Positions 39,443 to 51,685 of a stretch of DNA of 64,000 nucleotides are shown here, piece after piece. The notes under the pieces were generated by a model. That model made no database searches and had not been told where the DNA came from. It was given only the letters and a program-made list of their open reading frames with translations. The stretch's first letter is position 1; the number at the start of each line of letters is the position of its first letter. Both the position numbers and the translations under genes were made by a program. This stretch comes from Vespula vulgaris. Its lineage: Eukaryota; Arthropoda; Insecta; Hymenoptera; Vespidae. The stretch spans positions 6,929,274-6,993,273 of the forward strand of contig NC_066593.1 of NCBI RefSeq assembly GCF_905475345.1. The letters are read 5' to 3'.

Positions 39443-41012
39443 TTATCTTAATAATCTTTTCTTATAAGCTACCCAAAGCTGTTGTTTGTACTCTAATATA
39501 GCACCTAATCGATCCGTTGCTTGAATAATTCCTCTACCAACAACTGCTATATCCGCGCCCGAATTAACAACTGATTCAGGTGTGTTATATTGTTGACCCA
39601 AGTTATCACAATTGTTGTGTAACTTAACACCAGGTGTTAACTGAAGCATTCCTAAGTTTGGAATAATATCTGATTGACATACCAGACCAATTACCATATC
39701 AGATTTTTCAGAAATTGACACTGCCCTTTGTACATAATCTCCAGTAGTTAAAGCATTTTTTGCAGACATTTCAGCAACCAAAAAAATACCACGTGGTTCA
39801 GTAACACCATTTAAGGCACTTTGCAAACCATCTATAATAGCAGGTCCAGCAATTGGATGTACTGTGATTATATCAGCCCACTCTGCTATTTTGTACATTC
39901 CGTTTTTATATTGCAATAAGACTGTATTACCAATGTCTGCAAATTTTCTGTCTTCCATAATCAGAAATTCGTGTTGTTTCGCTAATTCCTTTAGACGTTT
40001 TAAAAAATCAAAAGAAAAATCTTCTATAATATCTATATGTATTTTTAAAATCACAATATGTGGTCCAGCAAGTTCCACTAATTCTAAAATAGAGTTTATT
40101 TTTGTCAAATCAGCTGCCAAACACAAAGTGGATTGTTTTGCTTCCATTAATTGAAACAATTTAGAAGCCACTGCATTCTTGGTTTGATTTGCACGTATGC
40201 TAAATGGTGTTTTCAATCTTTCATTCACTATATTTTCTGGAATGGATATACAATTTTATTATTTTAAATAGGAATAATTATAAATATAAAAAAAAAATAA
40301 AAAAATAATTACCTGGCAAAGAAAGAATTGGTGCTTGACACGATTTTAAATAAGTTGCTACATCTTTTACAATTTCTGGTGTAACTTTACCATGATCTAA
40401 CAAATAATTCAATAATAGAGTTACATCATAAAGACTTCGCATTTTGATTCCTTTATTTTCTAGGTTTTTCCTTCCACCCTGTTCCCTATCAATTACCACC
40501 AAAACTTCAGTTACAATTAAGCCTTCCTCTTTTAAAGCATATACAGTTTCTAAAACGCTACTTCCACTTGTAACTACATCCTCAATTATTATGCAGTGAT
40601 TGCCTGGTTTAAAGTTACCCTCTATGAGCTTTTTTGTACCATAATTCTTAGCTTCTTTTCTTTTAATCAACATTGGCATATTGTATTCTGCTGAAATTAA
40701 AGTAGCTAATGGAAGAGCAGTATAAGGTACCCCACAAAGTTGAATTGTATCAGTTTCAGTCTTCGTTAGTTGCCAAAGAGCTTTTGCTAATCTAGACTAT
40801 AAAAAGAAAAAGTTATATTATTGTTTTCAATTAAATCAAAATATGTATTTTGCTTATTTTTCCAATGTTACCATTATTTGAGGGTATGCTATCATAATAC
40901 GTAAATCAAAATATATAGGTGTCTTCAAACCAACTTTGGTTATAAATTCTCCAAACTTTATAGCTCCAATATCATATAAGGCTACTGCTAACTCTTTTAA
41001 TTGGTCTTGCAT
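39443..41012 (-). CDS. UMPS: Uridine 5'-monophosphate synthase (OPRT-ODC fusion)
   Basis: This bifunctional cytosolic enzyme makes UMP from orotate: an N-terminal orotate phosphoribosyltransferase adds PRPP and a C-terminal orotidine-5'-phosphate decarboxylase removes CO2. The Drosophila counterpart is rudimentary-like. Exons: 41012-40872, 40796-40313, 40236-39443 (TAA); 473 codons including stop, 472 aa (human 480). OPRT part, residues 1 to about 200: QLCGVPYTALPLAT, the Lys/Arg-rich PRPP loop after PMLIKRKE, and the PRPP-binding motif IIEDVVTSGSS. ODC part: the catalytic stretch EDRKFADIGNT, TPGVKL, NLGQQYNTPE and VVGRGI. Both active sites look intact. The intron between exons 2 and 3 falls close to the junction between the two domains. 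The gene is tail-to-tail with NUBP2. Confidence 0.97.
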
Positions 41013-41427
41013 TTTTTTTTTTTTTATTTGCTGCTATAAAATATAAAGAAATTAAACTAATACCTAATACATAATTACAATGATTATTAATTATGCGACA
41101 CATGTCTCACCTGTTGCACCTTCAAATAAAACACAATCTACTGACTTCCAAAAACAAAGTAAATTAATAAAATAATATACAATAATTTATTATATTTATT
41201 TATTTTAATTATTAATAAAATTTAATTGGGTTTTCATAAAATATTATTTATTTAGCGTTTCTACTTTTCTGTACGTCCGTTTGTAGTGTATGCTCTGAAG
41301 GCCACGTGTTACGAAAAGTGAATATTCTAATCGTTTTTATAATCCCTTTTTATAATCCGTTTTTATACTTTTATTTAATAGGATATATATATATATCTTG
41401 TTAAAAATATATTATATATTAATATAT

Positions 41428-41475
<48 letters not shown>

Positions 41476-42553
41476 CAAAAATATAACGAAAAAATAATGA
41501 ATATATAATAATAATAATAAATTTCTAATCTTACTCTGGAAACTTTTCGGTAATACGATTTCTTTATTTCCCGCACTTATAATTAATTTTTCATAATTAG
41601 TTTAACCATGCATCAACGAACTCATGTATCAACGAATAACGTCCGAATACTTTGTTCAAACAGTTTAAAACCAAAATTAATCCTAGAAAGTTTTAAAGAA
41701 ATAAAATTGGATAAGAAGTTAGCCAACAACCAATCAAAAATCTACAATTCGATTAGAAAATATTAATTTGAAAGTATTTTATTTATTTCAAATCTTTTCC
41801 ATTCTTATTTTGAAACTCATAAACGTAAAATAAAAATTCTTTTTTTTTTCATATAGTTATTTGTTATTATTTTAAGTAATATCTCTAGTTTAATCACTAG
41901 AGATATTAGAGATTATTTTTAGTGATTTTTATTCTCTTGTTTTATTAATCACTGCGGAGTTGTATTCTTTGATACATTGGCGCGTGTTTTCATTTTTTGT
42001 ATGCGCGAATTTATATTCATTGTAAATTTAAAATATTATTAAATTTGTGCTTTGATATTTAAAAAAATAATTAGGGTAAACAGCCAGAACAATATTAAAT
42101 TCACTTTATTATAAAAGTTGTTAATTAATAGATGTAATTTTTTAGAATGTAAGTACATTGATAAATGACATGATAAAATAGTAAACAATTGACTATATGC
42201 ATTGGTTAGTTTCGTCAGAATTGACAACTTCAGGTGTTCGTTCTAATAAAATGGAATATTTTAATAAATGTTTTTACTCGTCATTGATATTTATAAATCA
42301 GATAATACATTATATTTTAGTAATATTTTAACAAGTGTGAATGTTTATTACTATTTCATACCTACAATATTATATATTCTTTACTATCGGATATACGACT
42401 GTGTTACTGTTTTCTTTGTGGCGTGATAATTTTTGCATCAACAATAGATATTGTGATTATATTATTAAACTATGTACTGTACGTAGTAAAGTTTATAATT
42501 AAATATAAAATATAACAAATAATTTGACTGATAAATACAATAAAATATCACAA
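41013..42553. promoter_or_regulatory. Divergent 5' region, UMP synthase / ANKLE2
   Basis: About 1.5 kb between divergent start codons. It contains an E-box CACGTG at 41303-41308 and a TA array at 41434-41474, and is otherwise AT-rich with no exon seen. Untranslated first exons of either gene may lie here. Confidence 0.45.
41434..41474. repeat. TA microsatellite
   Basis: About 20 TA units between UMP synthase and ANKLE2. Confidence 0.9.
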
Positions 42554-45143
42554 ATGGATAATGAACATCTTAAGAATCATAACCTTACAAATGGGACTGG
42601 CTTTCATGCTGTGTATATACCTTATGAGAACAATGAATTATTAGACAATAATACAAAAAGTAATTACAAAAGTGATATATATATGTATTTTTTAACGTAT
42701 TATACCATAAAAGTTAGTTCTATTGTATTTATATATTTTAGATAATCTTCATATATATACAAACAAAATTGATGCTTTGAAAGTAATAAAGGAACATAAA
42801 ACAGGACGTCTGAAAACGTTTAAGACTTATACTGATGCTGAAGAATATGCAACAACTGGACATGAACAAATATATAACTGTCCTAATAATTCTTTTAATG
42901 TAGGAGTCCCTGTGATTGAAGAAAAATCAAGTAATTTTAAAGGTCCTAAGACTCAAGATCTTATATGTTTTAAAAAACTGATAGAAAGTGGAGATTTAGA
43001 TGCAGTAAAAGATACAATTTGGGGAAATCCTAGATATTTAATTAGCAGTGGAGATACACCTGCTATTTTACAAGTACATAATTATTTCGGCTTTATAGAA
43101 GTATCTAATTACTATATTCAAACTGCTATATACTATAAATGTCATTTGTTCTTATAGGAAGGTTGTCGATATAATGCATTGCATATAGCAGCAAAAGCTG
43201 GTTGGGCAGATATATGTGAATTAATATTAAACACTGTAGGAGATACAGAATTCATGCAATTATTTTATGGTGAAGAAGGAAATAAAAGCTATGTGGACCG
43301 TGCTGATGTTATGTTAGATTTATATTTAAATACACCTGACAAAGGATTAAATGAGACACCCTTACACTTTGCAGTTAAATTTGGTTTCCGAGATGTAGTT
43401 AAGGTCTTTGTTTCTTATTCACAATGTATTAAAACTTTGACTAATAAGTTTGGCCAAGCACCTATTGATGTAAGTATTAAATAAGTCTTACTGTTATATT
43501 ATTTTTTTGCAACATCTTAATACTCTGCAATTAATTTAGATGATATGTAAAAGAAAGTGTCAAGGAAATGAATTGCTAATAAAAGAAATACATATGCTAT
43601 TAGAGGAACAGTATTATGTTCCTGTATTGAGAGCTGATGATAAAACAATGCAGCCAACCATTGGTGAACCATTTTCTCCAACAAGTCCTTTGGTATATGT
43701 GCTATTATCAATATCTTATTCAAAATTGTTTTAAATTATTTTACAATTTTTAAACATTATTTTTCAGAATTTTAATAATGATCCTATTAGTCCACGTGTT
43801 AAAGTACGTGCATTTGCTGGACCTATGACAAAGTCACAAGCAGTAGAATTTAGAAAAAAATGGAAAACACCACCACGTCGTTGTATTACTCCTATTAAGA
43901 AAGATATTCAAGAAATTAATATTTTAAATTCTTCCAATGAAAATTTGACTTTAAGACTTCAGGATACAGAAAAGGGACTTGAACGAATTGGACGGTTGTA
44001 TAAGTGTTTTATAAGCTTACCTTATAAACAATGTATCATAATTATAATGAATTATTTCAAAACTTCTTTTATAGAAATCTTGCTGAAGAATACCAAGTAT
44101 CTTGGAAAGAATATTGGCATTTCTTGAATGATTTTGCTGATTTTCACTGTGTTGATGGTTTAGCAAAATTAGAGAAATATTTGGAACAAAGATTTATTAA
44201 ACAGTCATATTACTGTGATAAGGTATATATAAATATTGAATTATGTATATATATATCACATGTGTATACATGATGTTATTTTTTCTTTTATAGAAAACAA
44301 CAAAAACAGATTTAAAACCGGAATTCGTTGATGAACTTGATAAACTATGTCTCAAATTACAATCGATTTCGTTATTCAATAAATCCGATGAAAATGATAA
44401 CGATGGAAGTAAGTTAATTATTTTTTATATATAAATATTAAGAAATTAATTAAAAAATAGTAATATAATAAATTTTTCAAATACTTACTAATAATATATT
44501 TATATTCAGATATAATGAACCTATCAGGAATCATAAATTTATCCGACGATTCCGACGAAAATAAACTTAAAATAGAAAATAATGGTAATGATCGATGTAA
44601 TTTGTAAAATATAAGTATTGTGCGTGTATATGTTTATTTATTCATCACGATTAATTATTCATGATTTATAGATGAGTTTTTTACTCCACCATCTACTCCA
44701 CCATTGATACATTCTGATTCAGAAGATGATATGTATGCTGCAGAAGAAGGCTGTACACTGTTTATTGAAGAGTTAGTAATATCAGAAACAATTTTTGAAG
44801 ATTTGCTATAATCTAATTTATAATTACATACAGTTATTAATCTGTTAGAAATGATGAATTAATATACATCACATTTTTTAGTGACATACCAACAAGGATA
44901 GATTATGCTGTATACAATGCTGTTTCGCCTTCTGTCGATCCTGATACATACCCAAACATTTATCGTTGGCGACATGAAATGCAACTCATTATGAAACGTG
45001 ATAGGCACAGGTTTGAAATTTTATGTTTGCTAAAATTTTAAAGTAACATCAGACAATAATAACATTGTTTTTATATTGATTTTTCAATTTTTAGTTTCAA
45101 CGTAGCAAATACGATTAGAAGGAAATTGTTGATGAGTCCATAA
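42554..45143 (+). CDS. ANKLE2: ANKLE2-like ankyrin-repeat protein
   Basis: ANKLE2 acts at the endoplasmic reticulum and nuclear envelope, where it helps nuclear envelope reassembly after mitosis by controlling BAF phosphorylation through PP2A and VRK1. Exons: 42554-42659, 42742-43073, 43158-43469, 43540-43692, 43768-43994, 44075-44222, 44294-44408, 44510-44584, 44672-44771, 44882-45010, 45095-45143 (TAA); 582 codons including stop. A viroplasmin-like block (ALKVIKEHKTGRLKTF, then YTDAEEYA) comes first. Ankyrin repeats follow (YNALHIAAKAGWADICELIL; ETPLHFAVKFGFRDVVKVFV), then the family block EYQVSWKEYWHFLNDFADF, an acidic Ser-rich stretch and a basic C-terminus (RWRHEMQLIMKRDRHR). No LEM domain and no N-terminal membrane helix are visible in this model, unlike the vertebrate protein. 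Either the insect form lacks them or a first exon was missed. Two donors are weak (GTTGTA at 43995, GTTAGT at 44772). Confidence 0.88.
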
Positions 45144-46317
45144 TATATTCACAAACAAAATAAAGTATCAAAAGAGCTTATGATAATTCTTATTTTAAAC
45201 GCACAATACGTTTGTAAAAGTTAAAGACTGTAAACAGAATGGAAAAAAATTAGCAAGATTTGCAATTGGATATTAAGTGATAAATCACATACACATACGT
45301 GTGTGTGTAATTTTTTTTAATGTGATATTAAAAGTCGACTTGCTGTTTGTCACCATTTTTTTTGCAGTTTAAGATGTTAATCTCTCGAAACGTTTTATCA
45401 AAGATAATGTATATTTAAGATAAAGCTATATTTTATACGTATTTTATATTGTGTATATACTATTAATATTGAAGAAAGAACATTAATAATAATAATTAGT
45501 AAAATGTCTAAGCTTTTTAATTTTTTGAAACTTCTGACTATTTCCATTTAAAAGTGATAATTTAAGGTGGCATATATAATGTGATTTTCTCCATGTATCT
45601 ACATGCTATTGATAAGAAGACAATAATAAAATTTAAATTATGATAACTTAAGATAATGTCAATATTACCATTACTAAACAATTTTTAAAGCAGAAAGGAC
45701 ATATTACTTTTTATATTGTTAATAAAATTACATATTGATGTATAATATTCATGATTATAGATTATATATTTTACAAAATATTGAAACTTAACATATTAGA
45801 TTATAATTATTATTAATCATCGATATTATTTAAGTATCGAGACAAAAGTTTTATTTTGAAATATAATTATCACAATGAATTTTAAACTAGAGCAAATATT
45901 AATTTCGGAATAAATCGCATAACTTCGCGTAAATAAAATATGTTTATTTAATCTCATTTTCAAAGAATTATCAAGAAATGTGATGTTGAATTTTTTTACT
46001 TATAATAATTATTATTACAAGTAAAGAATTAAATTTTATAAAAGCCAAAGCAATTTATTTGCAGCAATATTAATAGCGATGTATCTATACTTATCTTCTT
46101 ACATTCACGAAAAACTATATAAACAATTTTTAGCTGCGAATAATAATCTTGGAAGATCTTTTCATTCGCTCTGTTCTTGACAATCGACTCATTTTTATGT
46201 ATTTATTATTTTTTTTTTTTAAGATAAATTGCCACGAACATACATCATTTATATATTATTACAATAAGTGGCTTCTTATCTAAAGAAACACCAAGATGTA
46301 TTGCTGCTTATGTGGAT
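45144..46317. terminator. ANKLE2 and prosaposin 3' spacer
   Basis: 1.2 kb of AT-rich sequence between convergent stop codons. An AATAAA lies about 15 bases after the ANKLE2 stop, and others follow (e.g. near 45625). On the - strand an AATAAA lies about 110 bases after the prosaposin stop (TTTATT at 46202-46207). No open frame of interest. Confidence 0.5.
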
Positions 46318-46467
46318 TTAATTTCCAGGGGACATTTGAATCATAGATTGTTTTAATTCAAATGTGGAATCTTTTTTCCATACCTTCTTCATACAGTGCT
46401 CAACAGCCTTAATAGAACAAAATAAAGTCAAATGAATAGTAATATTTATTAAAAGATTTACTTATTT

Positions 46468-46514
<47 letters not shown>

Positions 46515-47023
46515 AAAAGAAAAGAAATTCACACAAACCTTGCATTTGACGGCATTTTCGTAATTCAGACACCAATAACTCTGGCCCCATATACATTGTT
46601 TGTCTACCAAATAGGATTGTCTGATACGTGCAGGTGTTAACATCATAGCGAGATAATCATTCTCCGAGCACAATGCAATTTTACTACATATCTTTTTAAC
46701 GTCGCCATGCGATTTAATTATATTTATTATACTTTGTTCGTATATTTCCATCATCATAACGCACTAAAATATAAAATATAAAACGCTTATGCATAATTGT
46801 ATTATTCCCATATGCGCGGTGATCTATTATATTAATTTAATTTACTTTATTTTGTTTATTTGCTGGCATATACTTGCAAATCTTCGATACGACTTCTTCG
46901 ATATCACTATCTACATTAGGATTATCCAAAAGTTTATCGAGTGTCGATATAACTAGTTGGCATAAAGCGCATTCCTCCATAGATTCTATTAAGATTGTAA
47001 ACAAATATATTATATATATATAT

Positions 47024-47084
<61 letters not shown>

Positions 47085-50000
47085 CAAGCTTATTAAGATA
47101 TCATCAGAACAAAAAAACATAAACACGCATACCTCTTATCCTTCTCGTATCAATCGTACAAAAACCGATCATCGTACAAACTTCTTTCGGCGTAACATCC
47201 TCCGAAAGAATTTGTATTACAGCATCGGCATATTGGCTAACGAATTTATTACATTCCTTAGAAATTGTCTTTGGAAGATGATTGCAAATACCATAAACGA
47301 TATGTTCGATTTCATCTCTAGTTTTTTTCTTGCTCATTGCTTTATCAACATATTGCATCACAAATTCGCACATAACGCAAGACGAGCTATCATTTAATTT
47401 ATTTTGAATATTCGGTTGTAATGGCAAAAAGTCAGGTATCTCATTAGTCACTAAATTATAGAAAAAAGAAAATATTATGTACATTATATATTTGTCTAAT
47501 TATTATTAATTATTAATTAGACTTACTTATTTCACCATCTTTATTAGTTAAGAAAAAGTTTCTTGGTCCTGGATTTTCTTCTGGATTACATAACTTGATA
47601 TAAACACAAATTTCTTTTGGTGTAAGATCAGCAAGTAACATTTCTATTAATTCCTTACTATACTCTTTCACAAAGTCTGCACATTGATCAATCAAAGTGT
47701 TTGGCAAATGATTGCATAATTTATCAAGCTCATCTTTTATTTTAACCTGAACATAACATAAAAAAACATGTAAAAAACAAAATCTAAACAAATGATTTGA
47801 TTTAATGATTTAATTCAATTACTTCTGTTTTGTTGTCTTTAATAGCATCATAGATTTGTGTTAAAGCAAGTAAACATAATGGGCAACTTGGTTTATCATG
47901 TGTTTCGATTATATAACCTTTAGGAGCTTTATTCCAAACTTCTATCAGTTCTTCTGATGGGCATACATGTATCATTGGACATACCTAAATAAAATCTTGC
48001 GATATAATGCAATGTTCTTTCTTTGTTAAAAAATTACATAAACATTTAATACCGTTAAATAAATTATATATTCACCTGAGATGGATCGATTTCTTGAGCT
48101 AAAAGAGCTACAACTGCATCTCCATAAGTGTCAATAAATTGTCCACATTCATTTTCTATACTGTTTGGTAATTTCTTACACATTTTTCCAATGATTTGTT
48201 TTACTTTTTCCTTGAAAACAAATCCAAATAATAATTAACTATTATAATTAAATTATATTATAAAGCTATTATTAAAATTCTGTCATAAAGCTTAATTAAA
48301 TGATTGATACCTCGTTAGTAGGGTCCGTAATAGCGATTTGTATATAATGCAGCACATATTCACATAATGCACATCCTTCTTTGCTTTCAGCACCTGTTTG
48401 TGATATTTTTGGACCATTGAAAGAAATACCATATTTTTCTATTGGTAATTGCATTTCTTCTACTTCTGTGTTATTATTTTTCGTATCAATTTTCTTATTT
48501 AAAATACGTACACCAATTTCTGCAGCTTTTGTCGGAATCAGAGGTGCAATTGGACCCTGTATAGTGAAGTAAAGTAAAAATATAGTTAACGTAATGATTA
48601 TATTTGCTAATTTTAAACTATGCTTTAGATAACTATTACATACAGTTATTCTTTTCCCTGGGCTAGGGCAAATTCCAGACATTTGACATACAACATTGCC
48701 ATTTAACTTTGTTGTGAGATATGTGTATATTTCTGGGTAATATTCATCAACAATTGCCTTGCACTATATAAATACATGATAAAATTTTGTAATTATCTTA
48801 AAAAATTAAATAGAAAAATTAGTTAATAAAGACAGAATATATACCTCAGTAGCAAAAGATTTTGTTTGCTTACAAAGACCTTGAAGCACTAAATGAAATT
48901 CAGCTTCTGTGGTGTTTGCTACTAACAAATCTTTTAAGTGACCTACAAGCTGTTCGCATAATTTGCATGGAAGATCATCATCAACTTCAACCATACCAAC
49001 ACTGGAAAGTGGCCTTATTTCTACATTCATAGGCTGTAATTTAATGTATGTGATAAATTTAATGTGCGCGCGTATGTGTATATATATTTTATTATTATAT
49101 AATATTTATTACATATACCTTTACAGTTCCATCTTCATGTTTGTGGAACTTATCACTACACTGGCCAGACAAATGACAAATATTCTGTGGATTGAAGTTG
49201 TCTTGAAGATGAGAGTAAATTGTATCAAAGTATGTTAAGATTATGGATGAACAGGCATCTGAAAATGAGCTAAAATCTCCACAAATAACGAGCATCTGTT
49301 GCAACATTGTATCCTTTGACATATCTTTTAAATTATATTCCATGTGTGTCGCAATTGTAAAACATTTGGAACATTCATCAGGTTCAAGTTCATCTTTCTC
49401 CAATGAAATAGATTTTATTTTCTTGTTCTAAAAATATAATTTCATGAAAAATAATATACTCACATTTTAACAAGAATATTTTATTATATCGAAAACAAAA
49501 AACTTGGCTCACTCCTTATTTATGCTAGACTCTTCTATCTATGTTTAGCAATATCTAATCTTATAATATTCACAAACATTTAAGAGTCATATCATATATA
49601 TGTACTTATATATGTCAATAGGTTATTTTTTCAAAGCTATAAATATAAATAAGCTTACATTATAAAAAAAAAAGAATGATAATCTTACCTCTGACGTTTG
49701 TTCTTGAAAGTTATTCAGTAACATATCAATATGTGCTGAATTACAAAGACCTGCTACTGAACATACTACAGATGGGTTCATTTGAGAAGCCAAAGTTTCC
49801 ACAAGTTCAGGAATGAATTGATCGACAAGTTTTATGCATTCTTCTACTATTGGATTAATATGGATTAACTTGCAGCTGCCTTCAAAGACTGCTTTCAAAT
49901 CTTGTTGAGTCTGATTACTTTCCAGTTGGTCTCTTGCCTGTTGCACCATATCTTTACATACTCCACAAACTGTATCATTATCTTCTGGAACTTCCATATT

Positions 50001-50843
50001 CTCCCAAACCTTTTTAATACAGTGATGAGTAGCATGGCAATGTGCAGAAGTTCTATTATTTAAAAAAGAAAGAATTCGATTATTTTATGATAAAGTATTG
50101 ATATAGGTAATATTCTAAATATAGATAAATTTATTAATAGATGAACATATAAATCTCTAAAGAAACTTTCTTAAAATAACAAACAACATATTTATTCTAA
50201 ATACCATTGAAACAAAGCTCAACAAACCTTTTTTTCTATAGTATAGTATTTATAGATAATACTTATTTTTATATTTGATTAAACATATATATTACTAAAC
50301 GTACGTTATATTATGACACCAATAAGATGGACCCCATGTACATTCTTCAGCTCCCAAAAGATAAGGCGTACTTTCTGCTGTAATAATTGTTTTAGCTGTG
50401 GATACTACAAAACAAAGATAAAACAAATAATCTTTATACATACTTGTAACTTTATAATATTCAAGCAGTTACAAATTCTACATATTCAAAGTATGATTAA
50501 TGCTTTCAGAAGCACATTATTAATGCTTGAGTCATCTTCCTTGTCTGCTCAATAAATGTTCCTTTCTTCTAAGTAATAAAAATTCAAGATCCGCGACTAA
50601 TTTTTTAAGGGTCATTATCATGACTACTCTTCTAAATGTAATCGTGTACAGTTTAATTTAAATGTTAAGTATAATAAAATAAAACAAGAATAGAACAAAG
50701 AATTACAAAATGTTCTTGTCATCTACTTGACATTATGATATAAACAATCGATATGGAAGTGGTAAGATAACTACGTCGCGAAAGAACAAAGGACGATACT
50801 TACCAGCTAAAATCGCGCAAAGCGCGATTAACGTCTCCTTCAT
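46318..50843 (-). CDS. Prosaposin / saposin-related protein precursor
   Basis: Prosaposin is secreted and routed to lysosomes, where it is cut into saposins that lift sphingolipids out of membranes for hydrolases. Exons in transcript order: 50843-50804, 50404-50305, 50052-49689, 49427-49119, 49033-48845, 48763-48644, 48556-48311, 48210-48076, 47984-47823, 47746-47527, 47450-47133, 46985-46846, 46763-46539, 46407-46318 (TAA). They sum to 886 codons including stop, 885 aa. Exon 1 encodes a signal peptide (MKETLIALCAILA). An N-terminal SapA domain (CTWGPSYWCHNI) and a C-terminal SapA domain (CIWGQSYWCLNYENAVKC) flank seven SapB domains, each with the six-Cys pattern. N-x-T glycosylation sites sit at the same place after helix 1 in domains 1, 3 and 5 (NQT, NTT, NKT). 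Vertebrate prosaposin has four SapB domains, so this is the expanded insect type. It is head-to-head with HELQ. Confidence 0.95.
46473..46512. repeat. TA microsatellite in prosaposin intron
   Basis: About 19 TA units in the last intron. Confidence 0.9.
47005..47081. repeat. TA microsatellite with CATA interruptions, prosaposin intron
   Basis: About 36 TA-type units, with CATACATACA inside, in the intron between exons 11 and 12. It starts about 20 bases upstream (transcript sense) of the exon 12 acceptor. Confidence 0.9.
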
Positions 50844-51685
50844 TTTATACCACTACACGTTTATAGACACTTGATTACTTCCAAAGACTTTGTCTAAAAT
50901 CCGAATAACTGTGGCTTTTTATTTAACGTAAATACGTTGAAAATTAATTGATATCACGAACAAGTGACGTACAACTTTAGCAGTTGCGCTGTTGTGACGA
51001 CGATACGAAGCTTCTACCGATTCTTAACGAATCATCTATCGCAAGAAGAAGGCGCTGTGTGCACCATCAAAAACAATTATTTTGTTGAATGTATGTATGT
51101 ATATATGTGCGTATTGTCTCATGTTAAGATAACGCATATATATATTAGACAGTAAAAAAGAATGATGACGATGTAAATGTCAGTCCATAATATAAAATGT
51201 AATATAAGCCGCGTCATTGATTCATCTTAATTTTGTCGTTTATAAAATCAATATTCGTCGACAATATTACTGTTTTCGTATGAAAAATGAATAGTTACGT
51301 TTTTTTAAATCAATGTTCCAAAGATTGAAATTTATTATTCTTTGTGAGTAATTGATATTTGGAAATAAAAAGTGGAGTCATCTGTTGTAAGACGATTGTA
51401 CTTTGGACAAATGCAGTTACTTCCAATCGATTCTAATATCATCAGTTTACCTGTAGATTTACTAATTTAATGATAATATAAACATAAACTGTAGCCAACT
51501 TCAGCACTTTCATTGGCGGATTCGAACATTCTGTTGCTTGCTATTATTGTGTATCAAAGTGTGTGCCTATTTAATTAAAAATTACATATTTATAATATAA
51601 ATGTATTATTTGTACTTTTATATACAAATGATTTTACAAGATTTTATGTAATGTAAAATTGTTTGATGAGATTGTAGACAAAAGT
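50844..51685. promoter_or_regulatory. Divergent 5' region, prosaposin / HELQ
   Basis: 842 bases between divergent start codons. It contains a TGACGT half site near 50965. I did not find a CLEAR element (GTCACGTGAC), which is common upstream of lysosomal genes, nor a TATA box placed for either gene. A shared promoter is inferred from arrangement only. Confidence 0.45.
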
